A DNA stretch of 64,000 nucleotides. Origin: Brevundimonas sp. SL130. Its GTDB lineage: Bacteria > Pseudomonadota > Alphaproteobacteria > Caulobacterales > Caulobacteraceae. Under the pieces are notes generated by a model that saw nothing but the letters and a program-made list of their open reading frames with translations, was not told the DNA's origin and searched no databases. The stretch is taken from contig NZ_CP113064.1 of NCBI RefSeq assembly GCF_026625805.1, positions 3,388,657 through 3,452,656 of the forward strand, read 5' to 3'. A program made the position numbers and the translations under genes. The stretch's first letter is position 1. Each line of letters starts with the position of its first letter. Below, piece by piece: positions 20,701 through 28,340 of the stretch.

Positions 20701-20838
20701 GGTCACCGTCTTCAGACGGCCCAGGGCGTCGTAGGTATAGGTCGTGGACACCTGCGCCTGCCCCACGCCCGCACAGAGCACAGAGGCCGAAAGCCCCATC
20801 GCGGACGCGACAAACACACCCCGACCCACATAGCGCAT
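17758..20838 (-). CDS. Secreted YD-repeat/Ig-like modular exoprotein B
   Basis: A 1026-residue paralogue of exoprotein A with an identical signal peptide and the same two YD repeats. It then has a different module order: two Ig-like modules, a YNYSGDLDAAYIDYQVF module, an Ig-like module, an ISESS module, another Ig-like module, a second ISESS module and a DFTDQ-type end module. The Ig+ISESS pair is tandemly duplicated with a period of 687 bases (compare 18602 and 19289), with near-identical copies, so the duplication is recent. It ends with a cysteine-containing tail (EPCVPPPGQEICVVD) absent from A. It is the first gene of the right-hand toxin cassette; role in adhesion, delivery or scaffolding is inference. 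Confidence 0.75.
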   Translation of the reverse strand: MRYVGRGVFVASAMGLSASVLCAGVGQAQVSTTYTYDALGRLKTVTNAGGATVTYAYDAAGNRSQVVVAGAQTAPAAFDLGSPVTGATAGAWVLSASPVVSGFTGAAAISVTGGEYRINGGSWQTAAGTVSAGQSVQVRVQAPATAGASQTATLNIAGVTDTFQVTTAAAADTTPNAYDLGGPVTAAAGAWSSSNTVTIAGIDAAAPVSISGGQYRINGGAWTTASGTVTAAQTIQVQVQASATAGASQTATLNVGGVTDTFQVTTAAADTTPDAATFQDITINSNDPDVGWIGTESLVTGINQPLVLRIERYNYSGDLDAAYIDYQVFDAAGTMVDSGYYQVRGSDYQYKDVTVQNGYRVKYFAHGISAAGRRSGSWNMTVWRMDGSGVKWSERNVSVTVDADNNYNVADTTPDAYDLGGPLTGASGAWSTSNTVTVAGINAATPVSISGGQYRINGGAWTSSSGTITNGQTIQVQVQAPTTGGASQTATLNVGGVTDTFQVTTAADYTLDALNWTNISESSSSTNLATGGNGLALSGVNSNIDLRGTISGLSGTLSAGSRLEMWVNGSMRYHSTNLGNGSWAGGQFAPGENVQFVVRAVSADGAQRSGSYTVTVQNITTGQTVDTFTVNQTAAVPLPDTTPNAYDLGAAVSGAAGAWSSSATVTVSGINAAAAVSIAGGQYRINGGTWTSSAGTITNGQTIQIRVQAPTAAGASQTATLNVGGVTDTFQVTTAADYTLDALNWTNISESSSSTNLATGGNGLALSGVNSNIDLRGTISGLSGTLSAGSRLEMWVNGSMRYHSTNLGNGSWAGGQFAPGENVQFVARAVSADGAQRSGSYTVTVQNITTGQAVDTFTVGQTAAVAAADYTPDAFSSFTDQTAVTNDPTVSFGPSQTVTGINQPIVLRVERYNYSGNLDEIYVHVYRDAGSGWVYQGTFDPRDTSNYQYVDVSVTNGNKIRYTVEASTVEGRKTGTMNMVVWNQSQPGGGVQLSSRTVNITVDNDNNYYGLEPCVPPPGQEICVVD
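18214..19589. repeat. 687-base in-frame tandem duplication inside exoprotein B
   Basis: The segment coding for one Ig-like module plus one ISESS module occurs twice with a fixed spacing of 687 bases (229 codons). Matching points are the GTCCAGTTCAGCGC at 18602 and 19289. Most differences are synonymous. The reading frame is kept, which points to selection for module number. Outer limits are approximate. Confidence 0.7.
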
Positions 20839-20918
20839 TGAACGTCCCCCTACGTAGCTTCACCTACCCACGATTGAGAAACGCCGCAATGCAGAAATGA
20901 CAGGCAGCCGAAAGATTC
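20839..20918. repeat. Duplicated leader/promoter block, copy 2
   Basis: This is the second copy of the 81-base leader found upstream of exoprotein A, in the same orientation, about 16.6 kb away. Similarity ends at AAAGATTC; the sequence beyond is unrelated to copy 1. It presumably drives the exoprotein B-shell-toxin-immunity operon. Confidence 0.7.
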
Positions 20919-21228
20919 AGCGAGCCCAAGCTCGCATTTGCGCAACAAGCAGGATGTGAGAATAAGACGGGAAGCGCGCTACGAAGCGACGCGGCGGCTG
21001 TCCGAGTAAAGTGCAACCGTGGAGAGGCGCGCGCCGACGTTCGCTCAGCCCGTCCTCTGCTCGCGACAACAAGATCCTATCGCTCGCCACCAACGAGCGT
21101 ACCATTCCCGGCGGCATTTTTCTAGGAAGCATGCCCCAGCGTTCAGGGCGGCGAGCAGCATCCCAAAGAGCATCATTGCGATGGTCCTATCGGCAGCAGA
21201 AGACCGACCGCCCAGGCTATATGCCGGA
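20919..21228. other. Intergenic stretch between toxin cassette and tniQ
   Basis: About 310 bases separate the duplicated leader from the end of tniQ. Both strands carry only short open frames without family resemblance or convincing ribosome sites. No transposon terminal repeat, terminator or RNA gene was recognised. Confidence 0.5.
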
Positions 21229-23121
21229 CTACCTCCATGGTGCCTCTCCCGCAGGCGCCCGAGCCGCCGCCCTGCCGAAACAGCCATCCTCAAATGACGC
21301 TATCGCCCTTGGCTGCAGCGCAGTGACCATTTCCGAAAGGGCCTCCCGCGGCCAGAAGCCCGACTCGTGCCGATGCCATCCGGCCTTTGACAACCGGCTC
21401 GCCGTCGCATTTGGATTTCGGCCCGTAATGGCCGCCAGTTCCGAAACGCTTATATACTCCTTGCAGAATCGCTCCGCCGATTCAGCATCAATCCCAGACT
21501 GATTATCATCTTGGCGTCGCTGCAAATAGCCAGCCTCCAGCAATCGAGCGATATCAGCCGGAAAGCAGTTCAGAAGACTTTCTGTTTCGCCCCAAGAGAG
21601 TATGATGGGTCGATAAGCGCCAAAGTCCTCTGCTCCCCATACCTGCAGGCCGCGCTCCTGGCAAAGCCTGCCTGTCAGCGCCAATGCATCATCTGGATGG
21701 ATACAGAGTCTTTGGAAATGCAGCACGTCAGACCCACCTCGCCCCAAAGCGTGCTTGAAACGGCCGTCGGCCACCGCGCTCAAGAATCCCGCCCAAGGCT
21801 TGTAGCCGCCTCCCAAGCGGCGGAACACTTGAACAACCGGCAACCACTTATCGCCGCTGCCGGCGCCCACACAAGCCAGCTGGACCATTCTCTCAAGACC
21901 AGCAAGGCTTGCGGCGCTCAACTGAAGCCCCGGAAAGAGATCAGGCGCTGAGGCCGCAACGTAAGGCTCGATAATCCGCGCGGCGAGAAGCTGCCGCACA
22001 TCGACATTGCTCAACCCCACCCGACGCCCCCAATTCCACGCCGAGACCCTGCTTCGCAAAACCGTATCAAGCCGCGCGACATCGTCCTCGGAGAACCAAT
22101 CGTGTACGCGCTCAACGCCACGCCCCTTCCGTTCTCCCAACACCCCGCCGTCGATCAGCGTTCGCAGCTGGGAGCGCTCAATCTTGAGACGCGCCGCCAC
22201 TTGAGTGGCGGTCATCTGCTTCTGCTTTTCGCGGAGAGACTTGAGATGGAGAATTCCGTAGAAGAGCGGCTCAGGTCCCATAAGACGCCGGAGCGCTCGA
22301 TTCACGTCGAAACAATGAGATTTTGCGGCCTTTCTTATCCGACCAAAGAACGGATGCGCAGGCAAGTTTTGATCGACATTACGCAGCGCATCAATTGAGT
22401 CTGGCGCGTCTTTTACGATCTGGAGCCCCAGACGCAGACACTTATACTCCTGATCTGGACTACGCCCGATCTTTGGTTCCATCGCGGCGCCCGTCGCCGT
22501 TAGCAGGGTTGCGAGCTGCTCAACTGAAAGAAAGCTCATCCAGCTGGGAATAAAATCACCTGTGCCTCTGCCCTCCAACAGGCGCGAGAGGACCACCAGA
22601 TCCTCCCGCTCTGCCTGAGGGGCCGATGGAAGCTCCGCGCGGCTAAGATCGTACAGGCAAGTCTCGCACCGATCGATCGCATTAGTCGCCCAAGTCAGTT
22701 TCGACTGACATCTTGGGCAGGTTTCGATGACGGCGCCCCAGGTCTCGGGGCAAAACGGGAGCGGTCGCAACTGCCAAGTAGTTCGATGATAAGGAGCTTG
22801 CCGGAGCGCCGCCGGCGCGACCCTGCGCCAGCTCCAGCTCCGAATCCTGGGAGAGTACCGCGCGCTGTGGCCGCGGTCGAACAGCACCTGCACCTTCGCG
22901 GCGTCCAGGCCGAGCTCGTTAACGATCTCAGCGACAGCTGCCTCAGAGATGCTCACCGGCGGCCAGCGCACCCCCGCCGGCAGGAAGGTGCGCGGGCTGT
23001 GTAGGATGTTCTGTTTAGCCACGCGGCACAGATATCCAGCCAGACTTTCTCCCTCTTCCAACACAGGTTGGACGACTAGTTTGCGACGAGACGGCACGAA
23101 TAACAAAGGGTTCATCTGCAA
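21229..23121 (-). CDS. tniQ: TniQ/TnsD-like target-selection protein
   Basis: The 630-residue protein is the last gene of the transposition operon, overlapping the tnsC-like gene by 10 bases. The N terminus (ESLAGYLCRVAKQNILHSPR) is typical of TniQ. A zinc ribbon (CPRCQ...RCETC, about residues 133-155) follows, and the large C-terminal half has helix-turn-helix-like segments (MTATQVAARLKIERSQLRTL; VSELAAITGRNPNATASRLS). TniQ/TnsD proteins recognise the target site and recruit TnsC. The length is well above minimal TniQ (around 400 residues) and nearer TnsD, suggesting sequence-specific target recognition. The site it recognises cannot be deduced from this window. Confidence 0.82.
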   Translation of the reverse strand: MQMNPLLFVPSRRKLVVQPVLEEGESLAGYLCRVAKQNILHSPRTFLPAGVRWPPVSISEAAVAEIVNELGLDAAKVQVLFDRGHSARYSPRIRSWSWRRVAPAALRQAPYHRTTWQLRPLPFCPETWGAVIETCPRCQSKLTWATNAIDRCETCLYDLSRAELPSAPQAEREDLVVLSRLLEGRGTGDFIPSWMSFLSVEQLATLLTATGAAMEPKIGRSPDQEYKCLRLGLQIVKDAPDSIDALRNVDQNLPAHPFFGRIRKAAKSHCFDVNRALRRLMGPEPLFYGILHLKSLREKQKQMTATQVAARLKIERSQLRTLIDGGVLGERKGRGVERVHDWFSEDDVARLDTVLRSRVSAWNWGRRVGLSNVDVRQLLAARIIEPYVAASAPDLFPGLQLSAASLAGLERMVQLACVGAGSGDKWLPVVQVFRRLGGGYKPWAGFLSAVADGRFKHALGRGGSDVLHFQRLCIHPDDALALTGRLCQERGLQVWGAEDFGAYRPIILSWGETESLLNCFPADIARLLEAGYLQRRQDDNQSGIDAESAERFCKEYISVSELAAITGRNPNATASRLSKAGWHRHESGFWPREALSEMVTALQPRAIASFEDGCFGRAAARAPAGEAPWR

Positions 23122-24065
23122 ATCTCGGCAAACGGGTTGCGGCCTACAAACCCCTGCGGCAAGGCCCAGCGCTCGGTCGCCAGATGAAAGTCTTCGAGCT
23201 GGATCGCCTCATGGCCGCGCCTAAGCGCGATCTCCAGGGCAGACTCGGTGAGGCGAGACACGCGACCGATTACGCCATCCGCGACTGTATGCAGAGCGCT
23301 CAGAAAATCTGGATCGAACAGTCCTGAAGACGTGCTTATCAGTTTTTGTCGGACAATCTCAGCGTCCAACCTTTCCCAATACCCGCGAAGCAGCCTCTGA
23401 TCGCCGTCGAGAGTCGATCGCAGGCGAGGAAAGTCACAGGGCTGAAGGAGCCGAGCGTTAAATTGAAGGTTTCGGGCGAACATCTCGCCGGCTTCTTCGG
23501 TGCCCAGAAACACGATCGGTATCGCTCCGAGATCCAGAAGACTTTTGAGGCTGTCAGTCACGTCTCCGGAACCAGCCGCCATGTGCTGCACTTCATCGAT
23601 GAACAGTAGCTCGCAGCCCATCTGCTCGAAAAATCCGAGCGCCCTGTATTTCAGGGTGATCTCGTCCGATCGTCCCAGGCAGCTGTCGCCAAATTTATGG
23701 AGGATCGATGTGTAAAACTTCTTCACCGTTGTAGCGCGGTCGAGCGAAACATGCATGACGCGTCTACGCTCTGGTTCAGAGCGATCACGCAACTCGACGT
23801 CGCGGATAAAAGCTTGGGCCGCTGTCGTCTTCCCGGAACCCGAAGGCGCCAAAACACGCATTCCACGCTGAGGCTGCCCCTTCGTGGCCCGTCCCAGTTC
23901 CATCAGGTAATCGCACCGGGAATGAAATTCGACGTGCAGCGGATAGGGAACAAAGATCGTCCGGAACTGCGCAATTCGTTCTGCGACCATTCGGTTTGTT
24001 GCACCCGAGGTGCTTTCTCGCGCCAACGGCGATCGGACTGAATGGAACTTGAGCGTGGACATCAT
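23112..24065 (-). CDS. tnsC: TnsC/TniB-like AAA+ transposition regulator
   Basis: A 317-residue AAA+ ATPase with Walker A APSGSGKTTAAQAF (about residue 73) and Walker B ELLFIDEVQHMAAG. The N-terminal YPLHVEFHSRCDYLMEL segment is typical of TniB/TnsC. TnsC forms ATP-dependent filaments on target DNA and connects the target selector with the transposase. The start ATG overlaps the tnsB stop by four bases (ATGA), and the 3' end overlaps tniQ. All expected motifs are intact. Confidence 0.9.
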   Translation of the reverse strand: MMSTLKFHSVRSPLARESTSGATNRMVAERIAQFRTIFVPYPLHVEFHSRCDYLMELGRATKGQPQRGMRVLAPSGSGKTTAAQAFIRDVELRDRSEPERRRVMHVSLDRATTVKKFYTSILHKFGDSCLGRSDEITLKYRALGFFEQMGCELLFIDEVQHMAAGSGDVTDSLKSLLDLGAIPIVFLGTEEAGEMFARNLQFNARLLQPCDFPRLRSTLDGDQRLLRGYWERLDAEIVRQKLISTSSGLFDPDFLSALHTVADGVIGRVSRLTESALEIALRRGHEAIQLEDFHLATERWALPQGFVGRNPFAEICR

Positions 24066-26233
24066 TCAAACCCTTTCCAGTCCAAACCGGTAGCGCCGGG
24101 GCCGAATTCCTCTAGGGTTACCGGCATGGCTTTGGTGGCCGTTGGCTGCCGACGTCGGGTAGATGACTTGGCCTTTTTACGGGGCGCCGGTCGCGACGAT
24201 GCCAGACCGGCGTCGGTTCGAGACGAGGCAAGGCAGATTTGATCGATGACCGGAGCCAAACCGTCGTGGCGAGAGGTCGCGAAGCGCATCTCGACGACGC
24301 CTTCCATCGATGTTTGAACCGGCGCTTTTTTGATCCGAGCAACGGCGCTACGCCGACGAAGAGTAATATCAGGGAATAGCCGATCGACCTTAGCCGCAAG
24401 TTTTGCTCGTGCCTGAAGTCGATCTTGTTGGGTCGTGAAGGCTAGATCCGCCGCCCTGGCCCATTCCTTAAGCTTGTTGTGATGCCATAAAGACATGCCT
24501 TGGGCGTATTCAGGATCGCAGCAAGGAAGCGTATAGTAACGGCGCTCGAGGTGGTGCCACACGTGCACCTCTGCGATATTGGCGGGATTGTATTTGACTT
24601 TGACCTTGCAAGTCATCGATCCTGAGCGGCGCTGACCTCGAACTGGAGCCGATCCCACGAGATCGTTCAGGAGCTTCTGCACCGTCGCAGCACAGCGATA
24701 CTGGAGACCGTGGATTTCGATGCCTGACCGGCTGAGCCGGCGCCCCTCCGCGACGGCGCCCAACATCTTGTCAAGCTGACGCAAATCGCTGTGGACGGGA
24801 ATTCCGTACCGTTGGGCATCTTTCTGCCAGACGGCTGCTGGGGCGGCGCCCAGCGTGGAATGGCGCTCGAGATGATACAGCCGGATCGCATCCCAGATTA
24901 GGTCTTCAATCTGCTCGACGGTCAGCACGGCCCTGGCAGCCGGGTCATACCCCAGTTCCCTGAGCGTATGGATTGGGAGCCTCGCGCCAGGAAGCTGGTG
25001 AATCAGGAGCTGATTGAGCGTGCGGAAGAAGCGCTCGACGATGGCCTTGTGCTCCGGCGTAGCCACCGGTGCTAGGCGCAGCGTCGTCCCAATGTCCGAG
25101 AGTGCGTCCTCAAAGGATAGACCGGCGAACTCCTTGCCGTTGTCGACCACGATCTCGTCGAAACGACCAAATACTTCGACCAGGTTCCGGGCTGGGCCGG
25201 TCTCCTCTTTGAAGCGGACCTTGGGCGTACCCGCGCGACGAAGGCACTCCATTACGGAGTAGATCGAGGGCGGCTCGAAACTCAGCACGAACCCAACCAC
25301 GCAGCGCGATCTGACATCGATCAACAGCGTCAGCCACGGGCTGCCAATGGGCAGCATCCAATCCCCATCCAACACCGCGACCGCGTCCAGGCGCGTATGG
25401 TCCATACATCCTAGCTGAAGCGATCGCCGAGCGGTCATGGAGCCTGCGATCGCCTTCATCTGGCTTCGGCCCTTCTTCTTCCCGGATTTGAGCATGCTGT
25501 TTTCCAGCGTACGGGTCTTCTGGATCTGTCTCCGAAAGGTCTCGAAACTGGGCGTTCTCACAGGCTCCCTACCCGCGAGTTCACGCCAACGGCTCAAGCG
25601 CATCACACGTACGGCGCACTGCGCATAAGCCGTCACCATGGTCTTGGAAGGATCACGCCAATACCTCTGCACCCAGCGATCAATCAGCGCCTGGGCCTCC
25701 GGAGCTAAGCGTTTCGACCGAGGCACGCGTCCCGTCAGAGACATCACATCCCGAAGCTTGCGATCACCTGGAACGCCCCTCCCCATCCAGCGAATGACCG
25801 TGCGCGGTGAGGGCGGCGCTCCAAACTCTTCAGCTAGTCGCCCTTCTCGCCAGATCCGGGCAACAGCCACGCCAATGGTGTTTTCAGATCCATTATGCAG
25901 CCCGCGGCAATCCAACTCGCGTAAAACCAAAAGCCGCAGTCGTGCCCTGGGATCCAGCCTACGGATGGTCTCGGGGTCATATTCTCGCTCCGTCTCAAGC
26001 CGCCGGGCTACATAGGCGCCCGGGTGGCGGCGACGAACCAGGCGACCTGCGGCGTAAGCCTCGATTACCCAGGGCATATCCGGCGTTCGACAACCATCGT
26101 CGTCTTCAACCTGAACCGGCTTAAGGCTCTCCTCGTGCAGGAACAGGAGAAAATCGCTTGTCAAAGCCTGATCGAAGACAATCGGCGCCCCATCCAAAAG
26201 CCAGCGCTCACCCTTTCTGAAATCGATCCCCAC
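24062..26233 (-). CDS. tnsB: TnsB/TniA-like DDE transposase
   Basis: The 723-residue DDE transposase starts at a GTG with a strong AAGGAG ribosome site, immediately after tnsA. The catalytic triad is visible as MDHTRLDAV (Asp about 277), VDNGKEF (Asp about 363) and VERFF (Glu), with exactly 35 residues between the last two. An N-terminal helical DNA-binding region and a C-terminal beta-barrel/basic tail (SSTRRRQPTATKAM), which contacts TnsC in relatives, complete the usual Mu/Tn7/Tn5053 layout. It recognises the element ends and joins 3' ends to target DNA. The core is intact, so the operon may be active. Confidence 0.92.
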   Translation of the reverse strand: MGIDFRKGERWLLDGAPIVFDQALTSDFLLFLHEESLKPVQVEDDDGCRTPDMPWVIEAYAAGRLVRRRHPGAYVARRLETEREYDPETIRRLDPRARLRLLVLRELDCRGLHNGSENTIGVAVARIWREGRLAEEFGAPPSPRTVIRWMGRGVPGDRKLRDVMSLTGRVPRSKRLAPEAQALIDRWVQRYWRDPSKTMVTAYAQCAVRVMRLSRWRELAGREPVRTPSFETFRRQIQKTRTLENSMLKSGKKKGRSQMKAIAGSMTARRSLQLGCMDHTRLDAVAVLDGDWMLPIGSPWLTLLIDVRSRCVVGFVLSFEPPSIYSVMECLRRAGTPKVRFKEETGPARNLVEVFGRFDEIVVDNGKEFAGLSFEDALSDIGTTLRLAPVATPEHKAIVERFFRTLNQLLIHQLPGARLPIHTLRELGYDPAARAVLTVEQIEDLIWDAIRLYHLERHSTLGAAPAAVWQKDAQRYGIPVHSDLRQLDKMLGAVAEGRRLSRSGIEIHGLQYRCAATVQKLLNDLVGSAPVRGQRRSGSMTCKVKVKYNPANIAEVHVWHHLERRYYTLPCCDPEYAQGMSLWHHNKLKEWARAADLAFTTQQDRLQARAKLAAKVDRLFPDITLRRRSAVARIKKAPVQTSMEGVVEMRFATSRHDGLAPVIDQICLASSRTDAGLASSRPAPRKKAKSSTRRRQPTATKAMPVTLEEFGPGATGLDWKGFE

Positions 26234-26234
26234 C

Positions 26235-27041
26235 TCACATCTCCTTAGACTGGAGAAGGCGGACCGAGCTTTCGCCGCTGAGTGGACGACGGAGGTCGAT
26301 ATCGACTATTCGCGCGACCATCATCGCCCTAACGATGGCGGCGCCTGTGACGCCGCGACCAAGGACGTTTGTGACCTCGTCGAACGGTCGCGCCCCCTCC
26401 TTAAGGGCGCCTGTGACACGATAGATGTCGAGATCGTCGAAGTCGGTTAGTCGGTCCTGCTGCACGAACTCGATGTTCCGATGAACGGTCAAGTTCCGTT
26501 CTAGATGTCGGCGCCTCACGACAGTGAACCGCCATCCCAGCTGGCGACAGAGGCTTCGTACCCGTTCAAGCTTGGCCTGGTAGTCGATGTCCTTGAGATC
26601 ACGTAGATCGCTCTTCAGTTCGACAACTTCTACTTGGCCACTGCCAAGCAGGCGGACACAGTCGGCGATATAGGTCCGCCATTGTCCGTCCAGGTGGAAT
26701 TCGAATCGGAACGGCTGAGCGCGGTAATCCACGACATGCGTGTCGACCTCGCAGTGCATGAAGAAGGCACGCTCTGTCATGCTCTCGAACACCTGAGAGC
26801 GTCCGGCCTTGCGACTGGCGTAGCTGCCGGTCGTTTGAACACGCCGGCCAGTGATGATGCTGCGGATCGGGCGGTCGTTCTCCGGCAGCACCAGCCTGCC
26901 GGAGACGACATACTCGTGGTGGCCTGGCGGGCTGAGTGCCGACCTAATCGCCCCGGAAAGGGTTATGCCGGCAGTCGATCTATCGGTGGCTGTAGAGCGA
27001 GCGCGGGCGATCACACCCTGTGTTGAAGGTGTATCGAACAT
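26235..27041 (-). CDS. tnsA: TnsA-like endonuclease
   Basis: With the ATG at 27041 the protein has 268 residues. An in-frame ATG at 27071 would add ten. The central nuclease fold shows SMTERAFFMHCEVD, YIADCVRLL and VEVVELKSDLRDL, the E...D...ExK pattern of TnsA restriction-like endonucleases. TnsA cuts the 5' ends so that Tn7-type elements move by cut-and-paste; Tn5053-type elements lack it and form cointegrates. Its presence in a four-gene tnsA-tnsB-tnsC-tniQ order therefore marks the element as Tn7-like. The start context is weak (GGGAAAATCTC). Confidence 0.85.
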   Translation of the reverse strand: MFDTPSTQGVIARARSTATDRSTAGITLSGAIRSALSPPGHHEYVVSGRLVLPENDRPIRSIITGRRVQTTGSYASRKAGRSQVFESMTERAFFMHCEVDTHVVDYRAQPFRFEFHLDGQWRTYIADCVRLLGSGQVEVVELKSDLRDLKDIDYQAKLERVRSLCRQLGWRFTVVRRRHLERNLTVHRNIEFVQQDRLTDFDDLDIYRVTGALKEGARPFDEVTNVLGRGVTGAAIVRAMMVARIVDIDLRRPLSGESSVRLLQSKEM

Positions 27042-27204
27042 GAGATTTTCCCAGAAATGCTGTGCGGGCAATGTGGATCAGGCCAGCCGCCAGGCGCGCA
27101 AATCCCCATGCGTCCCCGCTGAAGCCGCGCGGGATCGCTTGACGCGATATGCATTATGGGAGAGATTTCGAGGGTCGGAACCAACGACCTCAGGGCTCGC
27201 CCGG

Positions 27205-27240
27205 AGAAAAGCCCGCGCTTTACCGAGCGCGGGTTTTTTC
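27205..27240. terminator. Strong bidirectional intrinsic terminator
   Basis: Perfect 8-base stem (CCCGCGCT / AGCGCGGG) with a six-base loop, flanked by AAAAG on the left and TTTTTT on the right, so it can stop transcription in either direction. It lies between the regulator pair and tnsA and would end the Ner-like gene transcript. Confidence 0.85.
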
Positions 27241-27265
27241 TTTGTCTAGCGGTTGGAAGCGGAAG

Positions 27266-27517
27266 CTATCGGTCGGTCAAGGTCACCTCCTGCTGTCCGC
27301 CCACCACCAGCCTGTAACGATCAGGCCAAACGGTTTGTGGAGCTTGGCCGAGCGCATCGGCGATAGCCTGCTCGATGCGTTTTGATCGCCTAAAGCCACG
27401 AGAGACTATCGACACAGAGGACGGGGACACATCGAGGGACCGAGCAATATCCGAAAGGCTCATGCCTTTCAGGTTCAAAGCATTCTTGATCTTCGCGTGT
27501 CGTTTATCGTCTACCAT
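27266..27517 (-). CDS. Ner/Nlp-like small DNA-binding regulator
   Basis: The 83-residue protein begins at an ATG with an AGGGG ribosome site six bases upstream. It contains a helix-turn-helix (MSLSDIARSLDVSPSSVSIV) followed by RGFRRSKRIEQAIADALGQAPQTVWPDRY, which matches the Ner/Nlp family of Mu-like phages and their host relatives. Such proteins repress early phage or mobile-element promoters. It diverges from the XRE-like gene with only 33 bases between starts, so the two probably regulate each other. Confidence 0.75.
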   Translation of the reverse strand: MVDDKRHAKIKNALNLKGMSLSDIARSLDVSPSSVSIVSRGFRRSKRIEQAIADALGQAPQTVWPDRYRLVVGGQQEVTLTDR

Positions 27518-27538
27518 CGCGCGACCCCTAGCTGCAGG

Positions 27539-27551
27539 CGTTAAGATAACG
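27539..27551. promoter_or_regulatory. Candidate operator between divergent regulators
   Basis: CGTTAAGATAACG has 5-base inverted arms around AGA. It sits in the 33-base gap between the divergent Ner-like and XRE-like genes and touches the GTG start of the latter. It is a candidate binding site for either regulator, from symmetry and location only. Confidence 0.4.
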
Positions 27552-28009
27552 TGCAAAATCTTACATCATCAAGCAAATTTTCGCGAGGTGGTTTTGGGCG
27601 ACGTCTGTCAGCCGTCAGGAACAGTTTGGGTCTCAATGCACCGACGTTTGCTGATCGACTGGGCTTTCCTCGACGGACCTACCTGACTTGGGAAAGAGAA
27701 GAGTCTGACCCGCCGGCTCGCCTCCTTCTGCTTCTCGCGCGAGACTATGACATCGATCTGATCTGGCTTTTGGAAGGGCCGCAGGATGTCGTGCAATACG
27801 GCAGCGCTCGATGGGATTGGGACCGCTACATCGCGCTCAAGCGCTCACTGAAAGACTTGGCCATACGCCTTGGCCTGAATCCGAGCGAAGATCAGATTAT
27901 CGATGTGATGCGCGAAATCTCGACCGGTCCGCGACATCAGGATGAGGACGCCCTTCGACATGTCGAACGGCTTTGGAAAGCAGCCTTGGGGGCACCGACC
28001 AATGGATGA
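27551..28009 (+). CDS. XRE-family helix-turn-helix regulator
   Basis: The 152-residue protein starts at GTG 27551. Its N-terminal helix-turn-helix (GRRLSAVRNSLGLNAPTFADRLGFPRRTYLTWEREESDPP) is typical of XRE/Cro repressors. LLLLLARDYDIDLIWLLEG then resembles the phage-repressor pattern, and a helical C-terminal segment of about 80 residues probably mediates oligomerisation. It is translationally coupled to the next gene by an eight-base overlap. With the divergent Ner-like gene it forms a switch of the kind used by phages and integrative elements. Confidence 0.75.
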   Translation: MQNLTSSSKFSRGGFGRRLSAVRNSLGLNAPTFADRLGFPRRTYLTWEREESDPPARLLLLLARDYDIDLIWLLEGPQDVVQYGSARWDWDRYIALKRSLKDLAIRLGLNPSEDQIIDVMREISTGPRHQDEDALRHVERLWKAALGAPTNG

Positions 28010-28340
28010 GGATGACGACGGCAAAGTGGTTGCTTTTCCCGCCAACAAACATGACTACAACGACGACGCTGAGATCAGAGCAGCGACCGGGGTCGAGCGG
28101 GCGGGCGCTATCCCAAAACTCACGGAAGGATCACAGCCAACTCCCCGCCCGCGGTGGGCTGCAATCTGGACCTTCTTGGCCATTTCAATTCTGTCCCTAA
28201 TCGTTGCTGCTCTGTCCCCAACGGGCCCGGAGGGGACGATAAAATGGCGCGCGGCTCTTGCCTTCGTCATCGCGATCCTCATGGGCGGGGGAGCGTTAAT
28301 GTACCGGTATTCGAAGGAATTCTGGACGACCGAGCCGTAA
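28002..28340 (+). CDS. Small membrane protein of unknown function
   Basis: Starting at the ATG at 28002, which overlaps the XRE-like gene by eight bases, the product has 112 residues. It has an acidic N terminus (MDEDDDGKVVAFPANKHDYN), a polar linker and two hydrophobic helices (AAIWTFLAISILSLIVAAL and AALAFVIAILMGGGALMYRY) near the C terminus. No family is recognised. Co-translation with the regulator suggests a membrane partner in the same switch, perhaps a sensor or an exclusion protein; this is speculation. Confidence 0.6.
   Translation: MDEDDDGKVVAFPANKHDYNDDAEIRAATGVERAGAIPKLTEGSQPTPRPRWAAIWTFLAISILSLIVAALSPTGPEGTIKWRAALAFVIAILMGGGALMYRYSKEFWTTEP

Noticed and set aside
21011..21502. 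A 163-codon plus-strand frame overlapping the tniQ end
   Set aside because: It is largely antisense to tniQ, lacks a ribosome site and has an arginine/serine-rich composition typical of complement strands.
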